Shown: positions 1-6,774, counted from the first letter of the stretch. The stretch: 49,047 nt of DNA from Candidatus Omnitrophota bacterium (GCA_003598135.1 QZKA01000032.1:1-49047), one strand, 5' to 3'. Translations and numbers: made by a program. Notes: generated from the letters alone by a model not told the origin.

Positions 1-94
1 ATCCCGCGACACTAGATCTTTTTAATTTTGGAAGCGGGAAGCGGGAGAGGTTCTTTCCTAAAAGTCGTACTTGTTTCTCAAATTAGATAATCTC

Positions 95-113
95 CACTAC
101 ATTTTTAATTTTT
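95..113. repeat. Left copy of 19-bp inverted repeat flanking two genes
   Basis: Bases 95-113 are the exact reverse complement of 770-788. The copy lies just upstream of the -10 element of the first gene, so it may be an operator; because the partner copy closes the far side of the two genes it could also be the end of a small mobile unit. Seen directly in the sequence; the role is inference. Confidence 0.7.
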
Positions 114-114
114 A

Positions 115-123
115 TGCTATAAT
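115..123 (+). promoter_or_regulatory. Extended -10 promoter element for the DUF5674 pair
   Basis: TGCTATAAT is an extended -10 element. No clear -35 is present; the inverted repeat occupies that region. Transcription would begin about base 130, only one or two bases before the ATG at 132, so the message may be leaderless. Confidence 0.5.
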
Positions 124-131
124 GTGGCAAA

Positions 132-461
132 ATGTTACTAATCGTCCGTTCCAAAATAGATCCGGAAATCCGCAAGAAGATAGCTGAAGATTTAAAAGGC
201 TACATAAAGATCGTAGTTGATGTTAAACGTAAAGTCTTAGCTGCGGGCGGAGAAAAACATGTAGATGGCGAACGCCTTCTATTGGAAGACGGGAGCCGGC
301 AGGAAGATCTCTGGGGAGCAGGTCTAGATTTAGAGACAGGCGAGATGGATTTTGATTCCCTGATTAATTTAAGGCCCTCGCAGAATAGAAGCCGTGAGAT
401 TTTGGATGAAGAAATACGTAAAAAAGCTGAAAATCTAATTCAATCTTTATTGAAGGATTAG
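132..461 (+). CDS. DUF5674-like protein
   Basis: This 109-residue protein resembles the DUF5674 family, small proteins of unknown function. Recognisable blocks are GGGEKHVDGE near residue 40, GSRQEDLWGAG near 55 and DSLINLRPSQN near 75. It has no signal peptide or membrane segment, so it is probably cytoplasmic. The ATG at 132 follows the -10 element so closely that no Shine-Dalgarno site fits. The next gene starts 5 bases after the stop, so the two are probably one transcript. The two-gene, inverted-repeat-bracketed arrangement recalls toxin-antitoxin or mobile cassettes, but nothing in the sequence proves that. Family assignment is from memory of conserved motifs. Confidence 0.75.
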   Translation: MLLIVRSKIDPEIRKKIAEDLKGYIKIVVDVKRKVLAAGGEKHVDGERLLLEDGSRQEDLWGAGLDLETGEMDFDSLINLRPSQNRSREILDEEIRKKAENLIQSLLKD

Positions 462-465
462 CAGA

Positions 466-750
466 ATGAATGCTCGGGAAATAATTTTAAATATTGCCGT
501 AAATCTAGGACGTGTATGTCGGTGGGCCTTGGAGGGCCGTAAGGAACGAGTTGAACAGTTTTTGGCCCAGACCGAAGAATATCTCAAGGCCCTGGAATCC
601 GCTCCGAAATCAAATCGTTTCCTGCCTACCTATGAATGGTTCAAGAGTGACTTTGAACGCCTTTCTCGCGATGTCCATATGGATGCCGATTGGGCTGAGT
701 CAGTGCTTACCTGGGCGAACATTTTAACCCATCGAGCCTCATTAGTATAA
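466..750 (+). CDS. Small helical protein paired with DUF5674
   Basis: I do not recognise this 94-residue protein. It looks all-helical, with Arg/Glu-rich segments in the first half (RVCRWALEGRKERVEQF) and aromatic-rich segments in the second (YEWFKSDFERL, DADWAESVLTWAN). No cysteine pairs suggest metal binding apart from a single Cys near residue 18. It begins 5 bases after the DUF5674 gene with no clear Shine-Dalgarno site, so translational coupling is likely. The shape is loosely reminiscent of HEPN-like helical bundles, but the usual R-X4-6-H motif is not evident. Treat as a conserved partner of unknown function. Confidence 0.65.
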   Translation: MNAREIILNIAVNLGRVCRWALEGRKERVEQFLAQTEEYLKALESAPKSNRFLPTYEWFKSDFERLSRDVHMDADWAESVLTWANILTHRASLV

Positions 751-751
751 T

Positions 752-791
752 TTACACTACAAAATGTAGAAAAATTAAAAATGTAGTGTAA
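752..791. repeat. Right inverted repeat with internal palindrome
   Basis: TTACACTAC (752-760) and GTAGTGTAA (783-791) form a perfect 9-bp inverted repeat, and AAAATGTAG occurs twice (761-769, 778-786). Bases 770-788 are the reverse complement of 95-113. It could act as a weak bidirectional terminator, an operator, or a mobile-unit end. Confidence 0.65.
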
Positions 792-813
792 CGCTAGTAA
801 AAGCGAGGACACA

Positions 814-854
814 GGCGGATGGCGTTGCGATAAGACTTGTTTCCGCCAGACGCC
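814..854. other. GC-rich hairpin upstream of fur
   Basis: GGCG-gat-GGCG (814-824) pairs with CGCC-aga-CGCC (844-854), giving two 4-bp helices around an internal loop. No T-run follows on the plus strand, so it is not a standard terminator for the upstream genes. Nothing else is recognised between 792 and 878. Confidence 0.4.
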
Positions 855-878
855 GCCTCCTTCCGAAAATAAAAAAGC

Positions 879-907
879 TTGACAAAAATAGCCGCATAGT
901 GTATATT
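879..907 (+). promoter_or_regulatory. Sigma-70-type promoter of fur
   Basis: TTGACA (879-884), a 17-base spacer and TATATT (902-907) form a near-consensus housekeeping promoter. The expected start point, about 914, falls inside the palindrome at 912-930. Confidence 0.8.
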
Positions 908-911
908 TGAT

Positions 912-930
912 AATGAAAACCATTTTCATT
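912..930. promoter_or_regulatory. Fur-box-like operator
   Basis: AATGAAAA (912-919), CCA, TTTTCATT (923-930) is a perfect 8-3-8 palindrome of Fur-box type. It covers the transcription start region and ends 10 bases before the fur ATG, which predicts autorepression by the encoded metalloregulator. Confidence 0.75.
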
Positions 931-940
931 AAGGAGATAT

Positions 941-1414
941 ATGCCAAGAGGTGAATGCAGGGGACAAGGTTGGTGGCATGGGAAATTCAGGGGTTGTGGT
1001 TATAGGCTTACCTTAGGCCGCGAGGCAATCCTTGATATTCTGTCTAAGTCCGAGAGCCACTTAAGCGCCGAGGATATATATGTGAAGATCCATACCAGGT
1101 ATCCCAGCGTAGGTTTGACTACTGTTTACCGGACGCTGGATGTGTTATCAAGCCTAGGAATGGTATATAAACTTGATTTTGGAGATGGCAGGTCTCGCTA
1201 TGAGTTTGCCGAAGGACCTAAGGGAGCGCATCATCACCATCATTTAGTATGTACGCAATGCAATAAGATAATCGACTATACTGATTTTATTGATGATGAA
1301 GTAGAGCTCCTTAATCAGACCGAGAAGGGGTTGGGACAAAAGTATAAATTTAAGATCACCAATCATCTTATACAGTTTTACGGAGTATGCGAGGAATGTA
1401 GCGGTAAGAAATAA
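941..1414 (+). CDS. fur: Fur-family metal-responsive repressor
   Basis: A 157-residue Fur-family regulator. The winged-helix DNA-binding domain spans about residues 20-95 (LSAEDIY, PSVGLTTVYRTLDVL), and the metal-binding and dimerisation half follows, with a His run (HHHHH) near residue 97, a CTQC pair near 104 and CEEC near the C-terminus. The two CXXC pairs suggest a structural zinc. An unusual 20-residue N-terminal extension rich in Gly, Cys and Trp precedes the usual start of the fold. AAGGAG at 931-936 supports the ATG at 941. The palindrome at 912-930 suggests autoregulation, and a similar palindrome at 1439-1453 suggests control of the cofactor genes downstream. Fur, Zur and PerR subtypes cannot be separated from this sequence alone. 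Confidence 0.9.
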   Translation: MPRGECRGQGWWHGKFRGCGYRLTLGREAILDILSKSESHLSAEDIYVKIHTRYPSVGLTTVYRTLDVLSSLGMVYKLDFGDGRSRYEFAEGPKGAHHHHHLVCTQCNKIIDYTDFIDDEVELLNQTEKGLGQKYKFKITNHLIQFYGVCEECSGKK

Positions 1415-1429
1415 CCGCTATATTTTTTT
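1399..1429 (+). terminator. Intrinsic terminator of fur
   Basis: TAGCGGT (1399-1405) pairs with ACCGCTA (1414-1420) and is followed by a T-run at 1423-1429. The left arm is inside the last fur codons. Confidence 0.75.
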
Positions 1430-1438
1430 CTCTCATAA

Positions 1439-1453
1439 TGGAAATGATTTCCA
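1439..1453. promoter_or_regulatory. Second Fur/PerR-like palindrome
   Basis: TGGAAAT-G-ATTTCCA is a perfect 7-1-7 palindrome between fur and the metal-cofactor gene run. It overlaps a possible -10 (CATAAT, 1434-1439) without a clear -35. Control of the downstream genes by the Fur-family protein is inference. Confidence 0.45.
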
Positions 1454-1480
1454 ATAACAATATCCCTCGTTTCAGTGCTT

Positions 1481-1563
1481 GTACTTTTCTTTGAAAAGTA
1501 CTTCCTAAACTCGGGATCAATTTGGCCATAAACTTACTCGCACTTAGTGTTCGTAAGTTTAGG
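1481..1563 (+). promoter_or_regulatory. Leader with mutually exclusive hairpins
   Basis: GTACTTTTC (1481-1489) pairs with GAAAAGTAC (1493-1501). Downstream, CCTAAACT (1504-1511) can pair with AGTTTAGG (1556-1563), while AAACTTAC (1530-1537) can pair with GTAAGTTT (1553-1560). These last two helices share bases 1556-1560 and exclude each other, as in attenuators or riboswitch expression platforms. No ligand class was recognised. Confidence 0.5.
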
Positions 1564-1588
1564 TCTCATTGAAAGAAAGGTGGTAGCG

Positions 1589-1939
1589 ATGCCAGGTTTT
1601 GACGGAACAGGACCAAGAGGACGAGGAGCGATGACAGGCGGCGGAAGAGGTTATTGTGCTATGCCTGTTGGTGAGACCGGAAGACAGCTTGGAGGAGGGG
1701 TTTCTGGAGCAAGAGGCCAAGGCAGGGGTTGGCGTAATTGTTTCTATACTACAGGGCTTCCCGGCTGGATGAGGGCGCAAAGAGGGATGCAGGCTTTTGG
1801 TAGTTTTGGCCGCGTGGTTTCCAAAGAAGATGAATTGGAAACATTAAAAAGCCGAGCTGATTTCTTAAAGCAGCAGCTTGAAGACACGCAGGCGCGTATT
1901 CAAGATATGGCGAGTCAGCAGGAATCCGATAAAAAGTAA
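1589..1939 (+). CDS. DUF5320-type Gly/Arg-rich protein
   Basis: This 116-residue protein matches the DUF5320 type: the N-terminus MPGFDGTGPRGRG is followed by a Gly/Arg-rich stretch and a C-terminal coiled coil of about 40 residues (EDELETLKSRADFLKQQ). The function of the family is not known; it is regularly found beside NifX-like proteins and MinD-type ferredoxin ATPases, as here. The ATG at 1589 is chosen because the family signature starts there and AAAGGTGG lies just upstream; an in-frame ATG at 1547 would add residues from a structured leader. It is the first gene of the long run ending at 9222. Confidence 0.8.
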   Translation: MPGFDGTGPRGRGAMTGGGRGYCAMPVGETGRQLGGGVSGARGQGRGWRNCFYTTGLPGWMRAQRGMQAFGSFGRVVSKEDELETLKSRADFLKQQLEDTQARIQDMASQQESDKK

Positions 1940-1975
1940 CCGAAGGTTTTTACAGCAAAAGAGAGGATGTTAAAA

Positions 1976-2353
1976 ATGAGAGTCGGAGTCGTATTGGAAG
2001 ATGAAAATGGAGTTCATGGCAACGTGTGCGCGCATTTCGGGCAGTGCAGGTTTTTCTTCTTAGCGGATATTGATAAAGATAAGAAGAAAATAACCAGTAC
2101 CCGTATTGTGCCGAATACCGCTGTGCATGGCGGTGGCGGGTGTGTTGCAGTAGATGAGATATTAAAGTATAAAATAACCCATGTTATTGCCGGAGGTATG
2201 GGGATGGGTGCCCAGCAGAAATTCGCGCAGGCAGGCGTTGAGGTGTTTGGATATTCCGGCAATGTACAGAAAGCGCTCGATGATTTTATGAACAATGCCT
2301 TAGGCGGTTTGGATGCGTGTAAAGATCACAGCCACGGTGGCAGTTGTCATTAA
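1976..2353 (+). CDS. NifX/NifB-associated cofactor-binding-like protein (copy 1)
   Basis: A 125-residue protein of the dinitrogenase iron-molybdenum cofactor family (NifX/NifY/NafY-like, COG1433). The family binds FeMo-cofactor precursors or Fe-S clusters, and in organisms without nitrogenase it is linked to Fe-S storage or assembly. Here HFGQCRFF is the conserved His/Cys region near residue 20, VHGGGGC lies near residue 50, GGMGMGAQQKF near 72, and the C-terminus is rich in His and Cys (CKDHSHGGSCH), a plausible metal ligand tail. GAGAGG at 1961-1966 fits the ATG at 1976, not the one at 1967. No nitrogenase genes are in the window, so a nitrogen-fixation role is not supported. Confidence 0.85.
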   Translation: MRVGVVLEDENGVHGNVCAHFGQCRFFFLADIDKDKKKITSTRIVPNTAVHGGGGCVAVDEILKYKITHVIAGGMGMGAQQKFAQAGVEVFGYSGNVQKALDDFMNNALGGLDACKDHSHGGSCH

Positions 2354-2369
2354 GGAAGAAGGTATTAGC

Positions 2370-2741
2370 ATGAAAATATGCATTACGTCAGAAGATAAAA
2401 CGTTGGATTCCAAAGTCGATCCTCGTTTTGGCAGGTGTCAAAATTTTATCTTCTTTGATACAGATACCGGTAAGTTTGAGGCGCAGGAGAATACTAACGC
2501 TCAGTTTCAGGGGGGAGCGGGTATTCAGTCGGGTCAACTAGTGGTATCCAAAGGCGTTAAGGCAGTTCTTACCGGTAATGTCGGGCCCAACGCGCATCAA
2601 GTTTTATCTGCCGCGGGGGTAAGTGTCTTTACCGGAGTTTCCGGAACGGTAAAAGAAGCTATCGACGGTTATAAAAAAGGTCAATATAAAGCGGCAGATA
2701 CTCCGACTGTTGGATCAAAGTTCGGAATGCCGGGTAAGTAA
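2370..2741 (+). CDS. NifX/NifB-associated cofactor-binding-like protein (copy 2)
   Basis: The second COG1433-type protein, 123 residues. It starts MKICITSEDKTLDSKVD and carries the family pattern DPRFGRC, with the conserved Cys near residue 22, then GGAGIQSGQLV and GNVGPNAHQVL. Unlike copy 1 it lacks a His-rich tail, so the two are not simple duplicates and may form a heteromeric pair. The ATG at 2370 is preceded by AAGGAAGAAGG; a longer in-frame start at 2313 would overlap copy 1 and lacks family similarity. Function by family: binding or storage of Fe-S or a related metal cluster. Confidence 0.85.
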   Translation: MKICITSEDKTLDSKVDPRFGRCQNFIFFDTDTGKFEAQENTNAQFQGGAGIQSGQLVVSKGVKAVLTGNVGPNAHQVLSAAGVSVFTGVSGTVKEAIDGYKKGQYKAADTPTVGSKFGMPGK

Positions 2742-2754
2742 AAGGAGAGTAGCT

Positions 2755-2946
2755 ATGCCATTACGTGATGGTACAGGGCCAGGAGCTCGAGGGACAGGCC
2801 AGGGAAGAGGCAGGCGAGGCATGGGGGTTGGCCCCGGAGGGAACTGTATATGTCCTGCCTGCGGCACAAAAATACCGCATCAAGCCGGAACACCCTGTTC
2901 TTCGATCAAGTGCTCTAAATGCAACGGGAATATGGTCAGAGAATAG
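2755..2946 (+). CDS. Short DUF5320-type protein with zinc ribbon
   Basis: A 63-residue protein whose first half (MPLRDGTGPGARGTGQG) repeats the DUF5320-like start of the gene at 1589 and whose second half is a compact zinc-ribbon-like module with CICPACG and CSKCNG. AAAAGGAGAG precedes the ATG at 2755. Its position between the NifX-like pair and the methyltransferase is consistent with a small metal-carrying accessory protein, though no activity is known. The reading frame overlapping it from 2765 is the out-of-frame upstream extension of the next gene, not coding. Confidence 0.75.
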   Translation: MPLRDGTGPGARGTGQGRGRRGMGVGPGGNCICPACGTKIPHQAGTPCSSIKCSKCNGNMVRE

Positions 2947-2959
2947 GAAAGTAGACGCT

Positions 2960-3586
2960 TTGGAAGATGAGCTTTTAGCAAATCATAAGCGCTATTTAGA
3001 GCGCAAAGCCTTATATAGCAGTCTCGGATACGATGTCGATAAGGAGCGGGCCTTCATCTTAGAGAAGGCCCAGCCTCTTTACGGCGATATCCTTGAAGCC
3101 GGGACGGGTAAGGGTCATTTTGCGCTTGAGTTGGCTAAAGCCGGATACAGTTTTACCACCTTTGATATCTCGGAAACCGAACAGGCCTTTGCGAAGCTGA
3201 ATCTGCGTTATTTCGGCCTGGAAAACCAAGTTGATTTCCGCATTGAAAACGGGGAGTCTTTAAGCTTTAAAGATAAAAGCTACGATGTAATATTCTCCGT
3301 CAATACCCTTCATCATTTAACTAATCCCTGCAAGGTAATCGATGAATTTTTACGCGTGCTTTCATTTAAGGGGAAGTTTGTTTTAAGCGACTTTACCCGA
3401 GAAGGCCTTGTGCTAATGGATAAGATCCATGCCAGCGAAGGTAATAAACATGAGGTCGGTAAAACCACATTAGCGGATGTGGAGCGATATTTAACAGGGA
3501 AGGGTTTTAGGATTACTAAGGCAAACAGTAAATTTCAGGAAGTTTTAATAACGTATCGTCCCTGCCTGCCGGCAGGCAGGAATTAA
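2960..3586 (+). CDS. Class I SAM-dependent methyltransferase
   Basis: A 208-residue Rossmann-fold methyltransferase. Motif I is ILEAGTGKGHF, the acidic residue of motif II is in FTTFDIS, and the later motif YDVIFSVNTLHHL is typical of the Methyltransf_11 group. The substrate is unknown. I choose the TTG at 2960, which has AGGAAAG about 10 bases upstream and begins just after the preceding gene; the longer frame from 2765 overlaps the zinc-ribbon gene and is rejected. The C-terminus PCLPAGRN is encoded by a 20-bp perfect palindrome (3561-3580), so the natural end has probably been replaced by repeat sequence. Confidence 0.8.
   Translation: MEDELLANHKRYLERKALYSSLGYDVDKERAFILEKAQPLYGDILEAGTGKGHFALELAKAGYSFTTFDISETEQAFAKLNLRYFGLENQVDFRIENGESLSFKDKSYDVIFSVNTLHHLTNPCKVIDEFLRVLSFKGKFVLSDFTREGLVLMDKIHASEGNKHEVGKTTLADVERYLTGKGFRITKANSKFQEVLITYRPCLPAGRN
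3561..3580. repeat. 20-bp perfect palindrome (CCTGCCTGCC arms) inside a gene end
   Basis: CCTGCCTGCC followed by GGCAGGCAGG is a perfect palindrome. It encodes the residues CLPAGR at the end of the methyltransferase and stops one codon before its TAA. Similar palindromes are, to my knowledge, dispersed repeats in several candidate-phylum genomes. Confidence 0.75.
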
Positions 3587-3587
3587 T

Positions 3588-4457
3588 ATGATTATTTCGA
3601 TAGTAAGCGGAAAAGGCGGGACAGGAAAAACCACTGTTGCGGTAAATCTGGCGCTGTCGCTAAAAAATATTCAGATTCTTGACTGCGACGTGGAAGAACC
3701 TAACGCGCACCTTTTCCTTAAGCCGCGCATAAAAGAAGAAGTGAAGGCTTCTATCCCGGTGCCGGAAGTTGATGAGGCAAAATGTAATTATTGCGGCAAG
3801 TGCCGCGAAGTCTGCGCCTATCATGCCATTGCGGTATTATCCGGAAATAACGGTAAAAAAGGAAGCGTTTTAATCTTTCCGCATCTTTGTCATGGCTGCG
3901 GCGCATGCAGCTTGCTTTGCCATGAAGGAGCGATTAAGGAAGTCAATAAAGAGATCGGTGTTGTAGAAATCGGTGAAAAAGATCATTTACAGTTTGTCGA
4001 TGGCCGCCTTAATGTTGGAGAGGCAATGTCGCCACCTTTAATTCGGCAGGTAAAAAGATATATTAATCCGACAAGGACCGTGATTATTGATGCTCCGCCC
4101 GGGACATCGTGTCCGGTAATAACCGCAGTAAAGGGGAGTGATTTTTGTGTGCTTGTGACAGAGCCTACACCTTTTGGTCTTAACGATTTAATCTTAGCGG
4201 TTGAGGTATTACGAAAATTAAAGATTCCATTTGGTGTCATCATTAATCGTTGCGATATCGGTGACGGCAAGGTTGAGAGTTATTGCAAGCAAGAGGATAT
4301 CCCTATTTTGATGAAAATTCCCTTTAGCAGGGAAATCGCGGTTAGTTATTCTGAAGGTGTGCCTATTGTAAAAAAAGACGGTTCGTATCAGGATAAATTT
4401 ATTAACCTGTACTTAAACATATGTGGAATTAAGAATGAAGCAGATAGTAGTTATTAG
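3588..4457 (+). CDS. MinD-family P-loop ATPase with inserted ferredoxin domain (copy 1)
   Basis: A 289-residue MinD/Mrp-type ATPase of the COG1149 kind. The deviant Walker A motif SGKGGTGKTT is at residues 7-16, an 8-Cys ferredoxin domain is inserted at about 64-115 (C66, C69, C72, C76; C101, C104, C107, C111), and the switch region is DAPPGTSCPV near residue 168, with a Cys. Such proteins probably couple ATP hydrolysis to Fe-S cluster transfer or electron transfer; the exact role is not established. The gene starts one base after the methyltransferase stop and overlaps copy 2 by 23 bases, indicating co-translation, and the pair may work as a heterodimer. Confidence 0.92.
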   Translation: MIISIVSGKGGTGKTTVAVNLALSLKNIQILDCDVEEPNAHLFLKPRIKEEVKASIPVPEVDEAKCNYCGKCREVCAYHAIAVLSGNNGKKGSVLIFPHLCHGCGACSLLCHEGAIKEVNKEIGVVEIGEKDHLQFVDGRLNVGEAMSPPLIRQVKRYINPTRTVIIDAPPGTSCPVITAVKGSDFCVLVTEPTPFGLNDLILAVEVLRKLKIPFGVIINRCDIGDGKVESYCKQEDIPILMKIPFSREIAVSYSEGVPIVKKDGSYQDKFINLYLNICGIKNEADSSY

Positions 4458-5283
4458 CGGAAAAGGCGGCACAGGTAAAACAGTTGTTACCGGATCGTTT
4501 GCGGCTTTAGCCAAGAATAAGATTATGGTTGATTGCGACGTGGATGCCGCAGACTTACATCTTTTACTGCATCCCACAATTAAAGAGCGCCATGAATTTA
4601 GAAGCGGGCAAACCTCGGTCATTGATAAGAAGCTTTGCAAGAAATGCGGTAAGTGTGTTCCCGTGTGCAGATTCGGGGCTATAAAAGATGATTTTACGGT
4701 TGAGCGTTTTTCCTGCGAAGGCTGCGCCCTTTGTAGCTATATATGTCCGCACGGGGCTATTCGCATGGAAGAGAATGTAGCCGGGGAGTGGTTTATTTCT
4801 GATACTCGATATGGGCCTTTTGTGCATGCGAAACTTGGCATTGCTGAAGAAAATTCCGGAAAGCTGGTGGCAAAAATAAGGCAGATTGCCAAAGAAATAG
4901 CAGAGAAGCAGGCGCTTGATTACGTTATTATTGACGGTCCTCCGGGCATAGGATGTCCGGTCATCGCGTCATTGTCAGGCGTTGACTGCGCGTTGATCGT
5001 GACTGAGCCGACGCTTTCGGGGCTGCATGATGCAGGGCGGGCAATGGAAGTAGCCAGGCATTTTAATATCCCGGTTAAGCTGGTTGTGAATAAGTACGAT
5101 TTGAATCCGGTAATGACAGAAAAGATTGAGACGTTTTTCCGAGATCGAGACGTTCCGGTTGCGGGTAAGATTGCTTTTGACAAGACGGTAGTTGAGGCAC
5201 TCGTAAAAGGAAAAACAATAGTTGAGAATGCTTCGGCTTCGGTATCAGAAGAAGTAAAGAATATCTGGGAGGGATTGCGATGA
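4435..5283 (+). CDS. MinD-family P-loop ATPase with inserted ferredoxin domain (copy 2)
   Basis: A 282-residue paralog of the preceding ATPase: Walker A SGKGGTGKT at residues 8-16, two 4Fe-4S motifs (C68, C71, C74, C78; C94, C97, C100, C104) and DGPPGIGCPV near residue 167. I choose the ATG at 4435, inside the end of copy 1, since the family begins directly at the P-loop strand. The stop overlaps the next start (ATGA at 5280). Tandem pairs of this kind sit beside NifX-like and DUF5320 genes in many anaerobes, and the pairing is the strongest sign of a dedicated Fe-S or metal-cluster pathway here. Confidence 0.92.
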   Translation: MKQIVVISGKGGTGKTVVTGSFAALAKNKIMVDCDVDAADLHLLLHPTIKERHEFRSGQTSVIDKKLCKKCGKCVPVCRFGAIKDDFTVERFSCEGCALCSYICPHGAIRMEENVAGEWFISDTRYGPFVHAKLGIAEENSGKLVAKIRQIAKEIAEKQALDYVIIDGPPGIGCPVIASLSGVDCALIVTEPTLSGLHDAGRAMEVARHFNIPVKLVVNKYDLNPVMTEKIETFFRDRDVPVAGKIAFDKTVVEALVKGKTIVENASASVSEEVKNIWEGLR

Positions 5284-5672
5284 AGAATGATGCTGAAGAA
5301 GGCCTTGCTGAATATCCTCAGGAAGTAATCGATCTTATTAATAATCAAAGATATTTTGGAAGAATGAATGATCCGGTGAGTTCTTCCTATTTAAAGGGGC
5401 CATGCGGGGATGCGATGGAGTTCTATTTGGTGATAGAGCACGGTAAGATTACTCAGATTAAATATTATACAGACGGATGTCACGCTACGCGCGCTTGCGC
5501 GGCTATGGTAGCAAAGTTAGCCGAGGGCAAATTCATCAAAGAGGCGCTGTCGATTTCCGCGGGAGAGATAATTACAAGGCTTAAGGGTTTACCGGAAGAT
5601 CACCTGCACTGTTCTATACTTTCAGTGAGCACGCTTTATCGAGCGATAGCGGACTATTTACTCAAAAAATAA
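5280..5672 (+). CDS. NifU/IscU-like Fe-S scaffold protein
   Basis: A 130-residue protein with the NifU N-terminal (IscU) fold. The three expected Cys positions are visible: GPCGDAMEF near residue 42, DGCHATRACA near 64 and LHCSIL near 109. IscU-type proteins assemble 2Fe-2S or 4Fe-4S clusters before transfer. The second motif contains an extra Cys, and the usual cysteine desulfurase partner is absent from this run, so sulfur must come from elsewhere or the protein works with the MinD-like ATPases. The start overlaps the ATPase stop by 4 bases. Confidence 0.85.
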   Translation: MKNDAEEGLAEYPQEVIDLINNQRYFGRMNDPVSSSYLKGPCGDAMEFYLVIEHGKITQIKYYTDGCHATRACAAMVAKLAEGKFIKEALSISAGEIITRLKGLPEDHLHCSILSVSTLYRAIADYLLKK

Positions 5673-5675
5673 AAT

Positions 5676-6032
5676 ATGCACGAGATAAGATTTATCAATG
5701 AAATATTCGCAATTTTAAAGGAAAAACTGACCAAAGAGAAGGACGTGGAGCAGGTAACAGTTAACGTCCGCCTTAGCCCGTTTAGCCATGTCGGGGTTGA
5801 AAGTTTGCAGGGTTCTTTTAAGGAGTTAATTAAAGGGGAAAGTTTTAGGAAAGTGAGTCTTAAAATCCTGCCTCTTGAAATATTGTTAGAATGCAAAAGC
5901 TGTAAGCGCAGTATCCTGATTAACAAAAGAATATTTGTTTGTCCTTTTTGTCAAAGCGCAGATATTAATATTCAAATGGATAAAGAGTTTTTCGTTGAAT
6001 CAATGGAGGTTGAGTGTAAACGAAAGGGATAA
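5676..6032 (+). CDS. hypA: HypA-like nickel/zinc metallochaperone
   Basis: A 118-residue HypA-type protein. It starts MHE, whose His2 is the nickel ligand of HypA, and has the zinc-binding pairs CKSC (near residue 73) and CPFC (near 91). HypA delivers nickel for NiFe hydrogenase maturation with HypB. No hydrogenase or HypB lies in the window, so here it could serve another nickel or zinc enzyme, in keeping with the NikR and ECF nickel-type transporter genes at 32520-37304. It follows the NifU-like gene by 3 bases and is followed directly by the ZIP gene. The middle of the protein is more divergent than typical HypA, so assignment is good but not certain. Confidence 0.75.
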   Translation: MHEIRFINEIFAILKEKLTKEKDVEQVTVNVRLSPFSHVGVESLQGSFKELIKGESFRKVSLKILPLEILLECKSCKRSILINKRIFVCPFCQSADINIQMDKEFFVESMEVECKRKG

Positions 6033-6770
6033 ATGAATCTTATTTGGGCTTTGGGTGCTAGTATTGTCGTAAGCTTAATTTCGTTCGTTGGTGTTATCAG
6101 CCTATTTCTGAAAGAAAACTTACTTAATAAAATCCTTCTTTTGTTAATTAGTTTTTCTGCGGGAACTTTGATCGGCGGAGCATTCTTGCACCTTATACCA
6201 GAGGCAGTAGAAAAGAGCGGGCACAGTAGTGAAGTATATTTCTTTGTCATCGTTGGGTTTATTTTGTTTTTTATGTTGGAGAAGTATTTGCATTGGCGAC
6301 ATTGCCACAAGGAAAAGTGCGAGATCCACATGTTTACGTACATCAATCTTGTTGGCGACGGGGTACATAACTTTATCGACGGACTTATTATTGGTTCCTC
6401 TTTTGTGGTTAATGTCAATTTTGGTCTTACAACGACTTTTGCTATTATCATGCACGAGATTCCTCAGGAAATCGGCGACTTCGGCGTCCTAGTCTATGGC
6501 GGATTAAACAAGAATAAGGCGCTATTTTACAATTTCTTATCCGCTTTAACAGCTATTTTAGGAACGGTGATTGGTTATGCTCTTGCTAATACATCAGATG
6601 TTTTCTTGAAGCTGCTTATGCCTGTAGCGGCAGGAGGTTTCATTTATATTGCAAGTTGTGATCTTATTCCGGAATTGCATAAAGAACAGGATATAAAGAA
6701 AGCCACTCTTTCTATGGCGGTTTTTATTCTTGGCGTGGCGTTTATGTATTTCGCGGCGATACACCATTAA
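6033..6770 (+). CDS. ZIP-family metal transporter
   Basis: A 245-residue inner-membrane protein with about eight hydrophobic segments. Transmembrane helices 4 and 5 carry the ZIP metal-site motifs HNFIDGLIIG and HEIPQEIGDFG. ZIP proteins import divalent metals (Zn, Fe, Mn and others) into the cytoplasm. A His/Cys cluster (HWRHCHKEKCEIH) between helices could be a metal sensor loop. The start codon directly abuts the HypA-like stop, so a shared transcript is likely. Substrate cannot be read from sequence; proximity to Fur and Fe-S genes favours iron or zinc. Confidence 0.9.
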   Translation: MNLIWALGASIVVSLISFVGVISLFLKENLLNKILLLLISFSAGTLIGGAFLHLIPEAVEKSGHSSEVYFFVIVGFILFFMLEKYLHWRHCHKEKCEIHMFTYINLVGDGVHNFIDGLIIGSSFVVNVNFGLTTTFAIIMHEIPQEIGDFGVLVYGGLNKNKALFYNFLSALTAILGTVIGYALANTSDVFLKLLMPVAAGGFIYIASCDLIPELHKEQDIKKATLSMAVFILGVAFMYFAAIHH

Positions 6771-6774
6771 AATT

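Noticed and set aside
630-947. 105-residue frame on the minus strand across the DUF5674 partner
   Set aside because: It overlaps the coding pair and the fur promoter; no ribosome site and unnatural composition.
2765-2959. Upstream extension of the methyltransferase frame from 2765
   Set aside because: It overlaps the well-supported zinc-ribbon gene at 2755-2946 in another frame, and the amino acid sequence is low-complexity without family similarity. A TTG with a ribosome site at 2960 explains the start.
1589-6032. Nitrogen fixation gene cluster
   Set aside because: NifX-like and NifU-like proteins suggested it, but no NifH, NifD, NifK, NifB or NifE/N gene is present.
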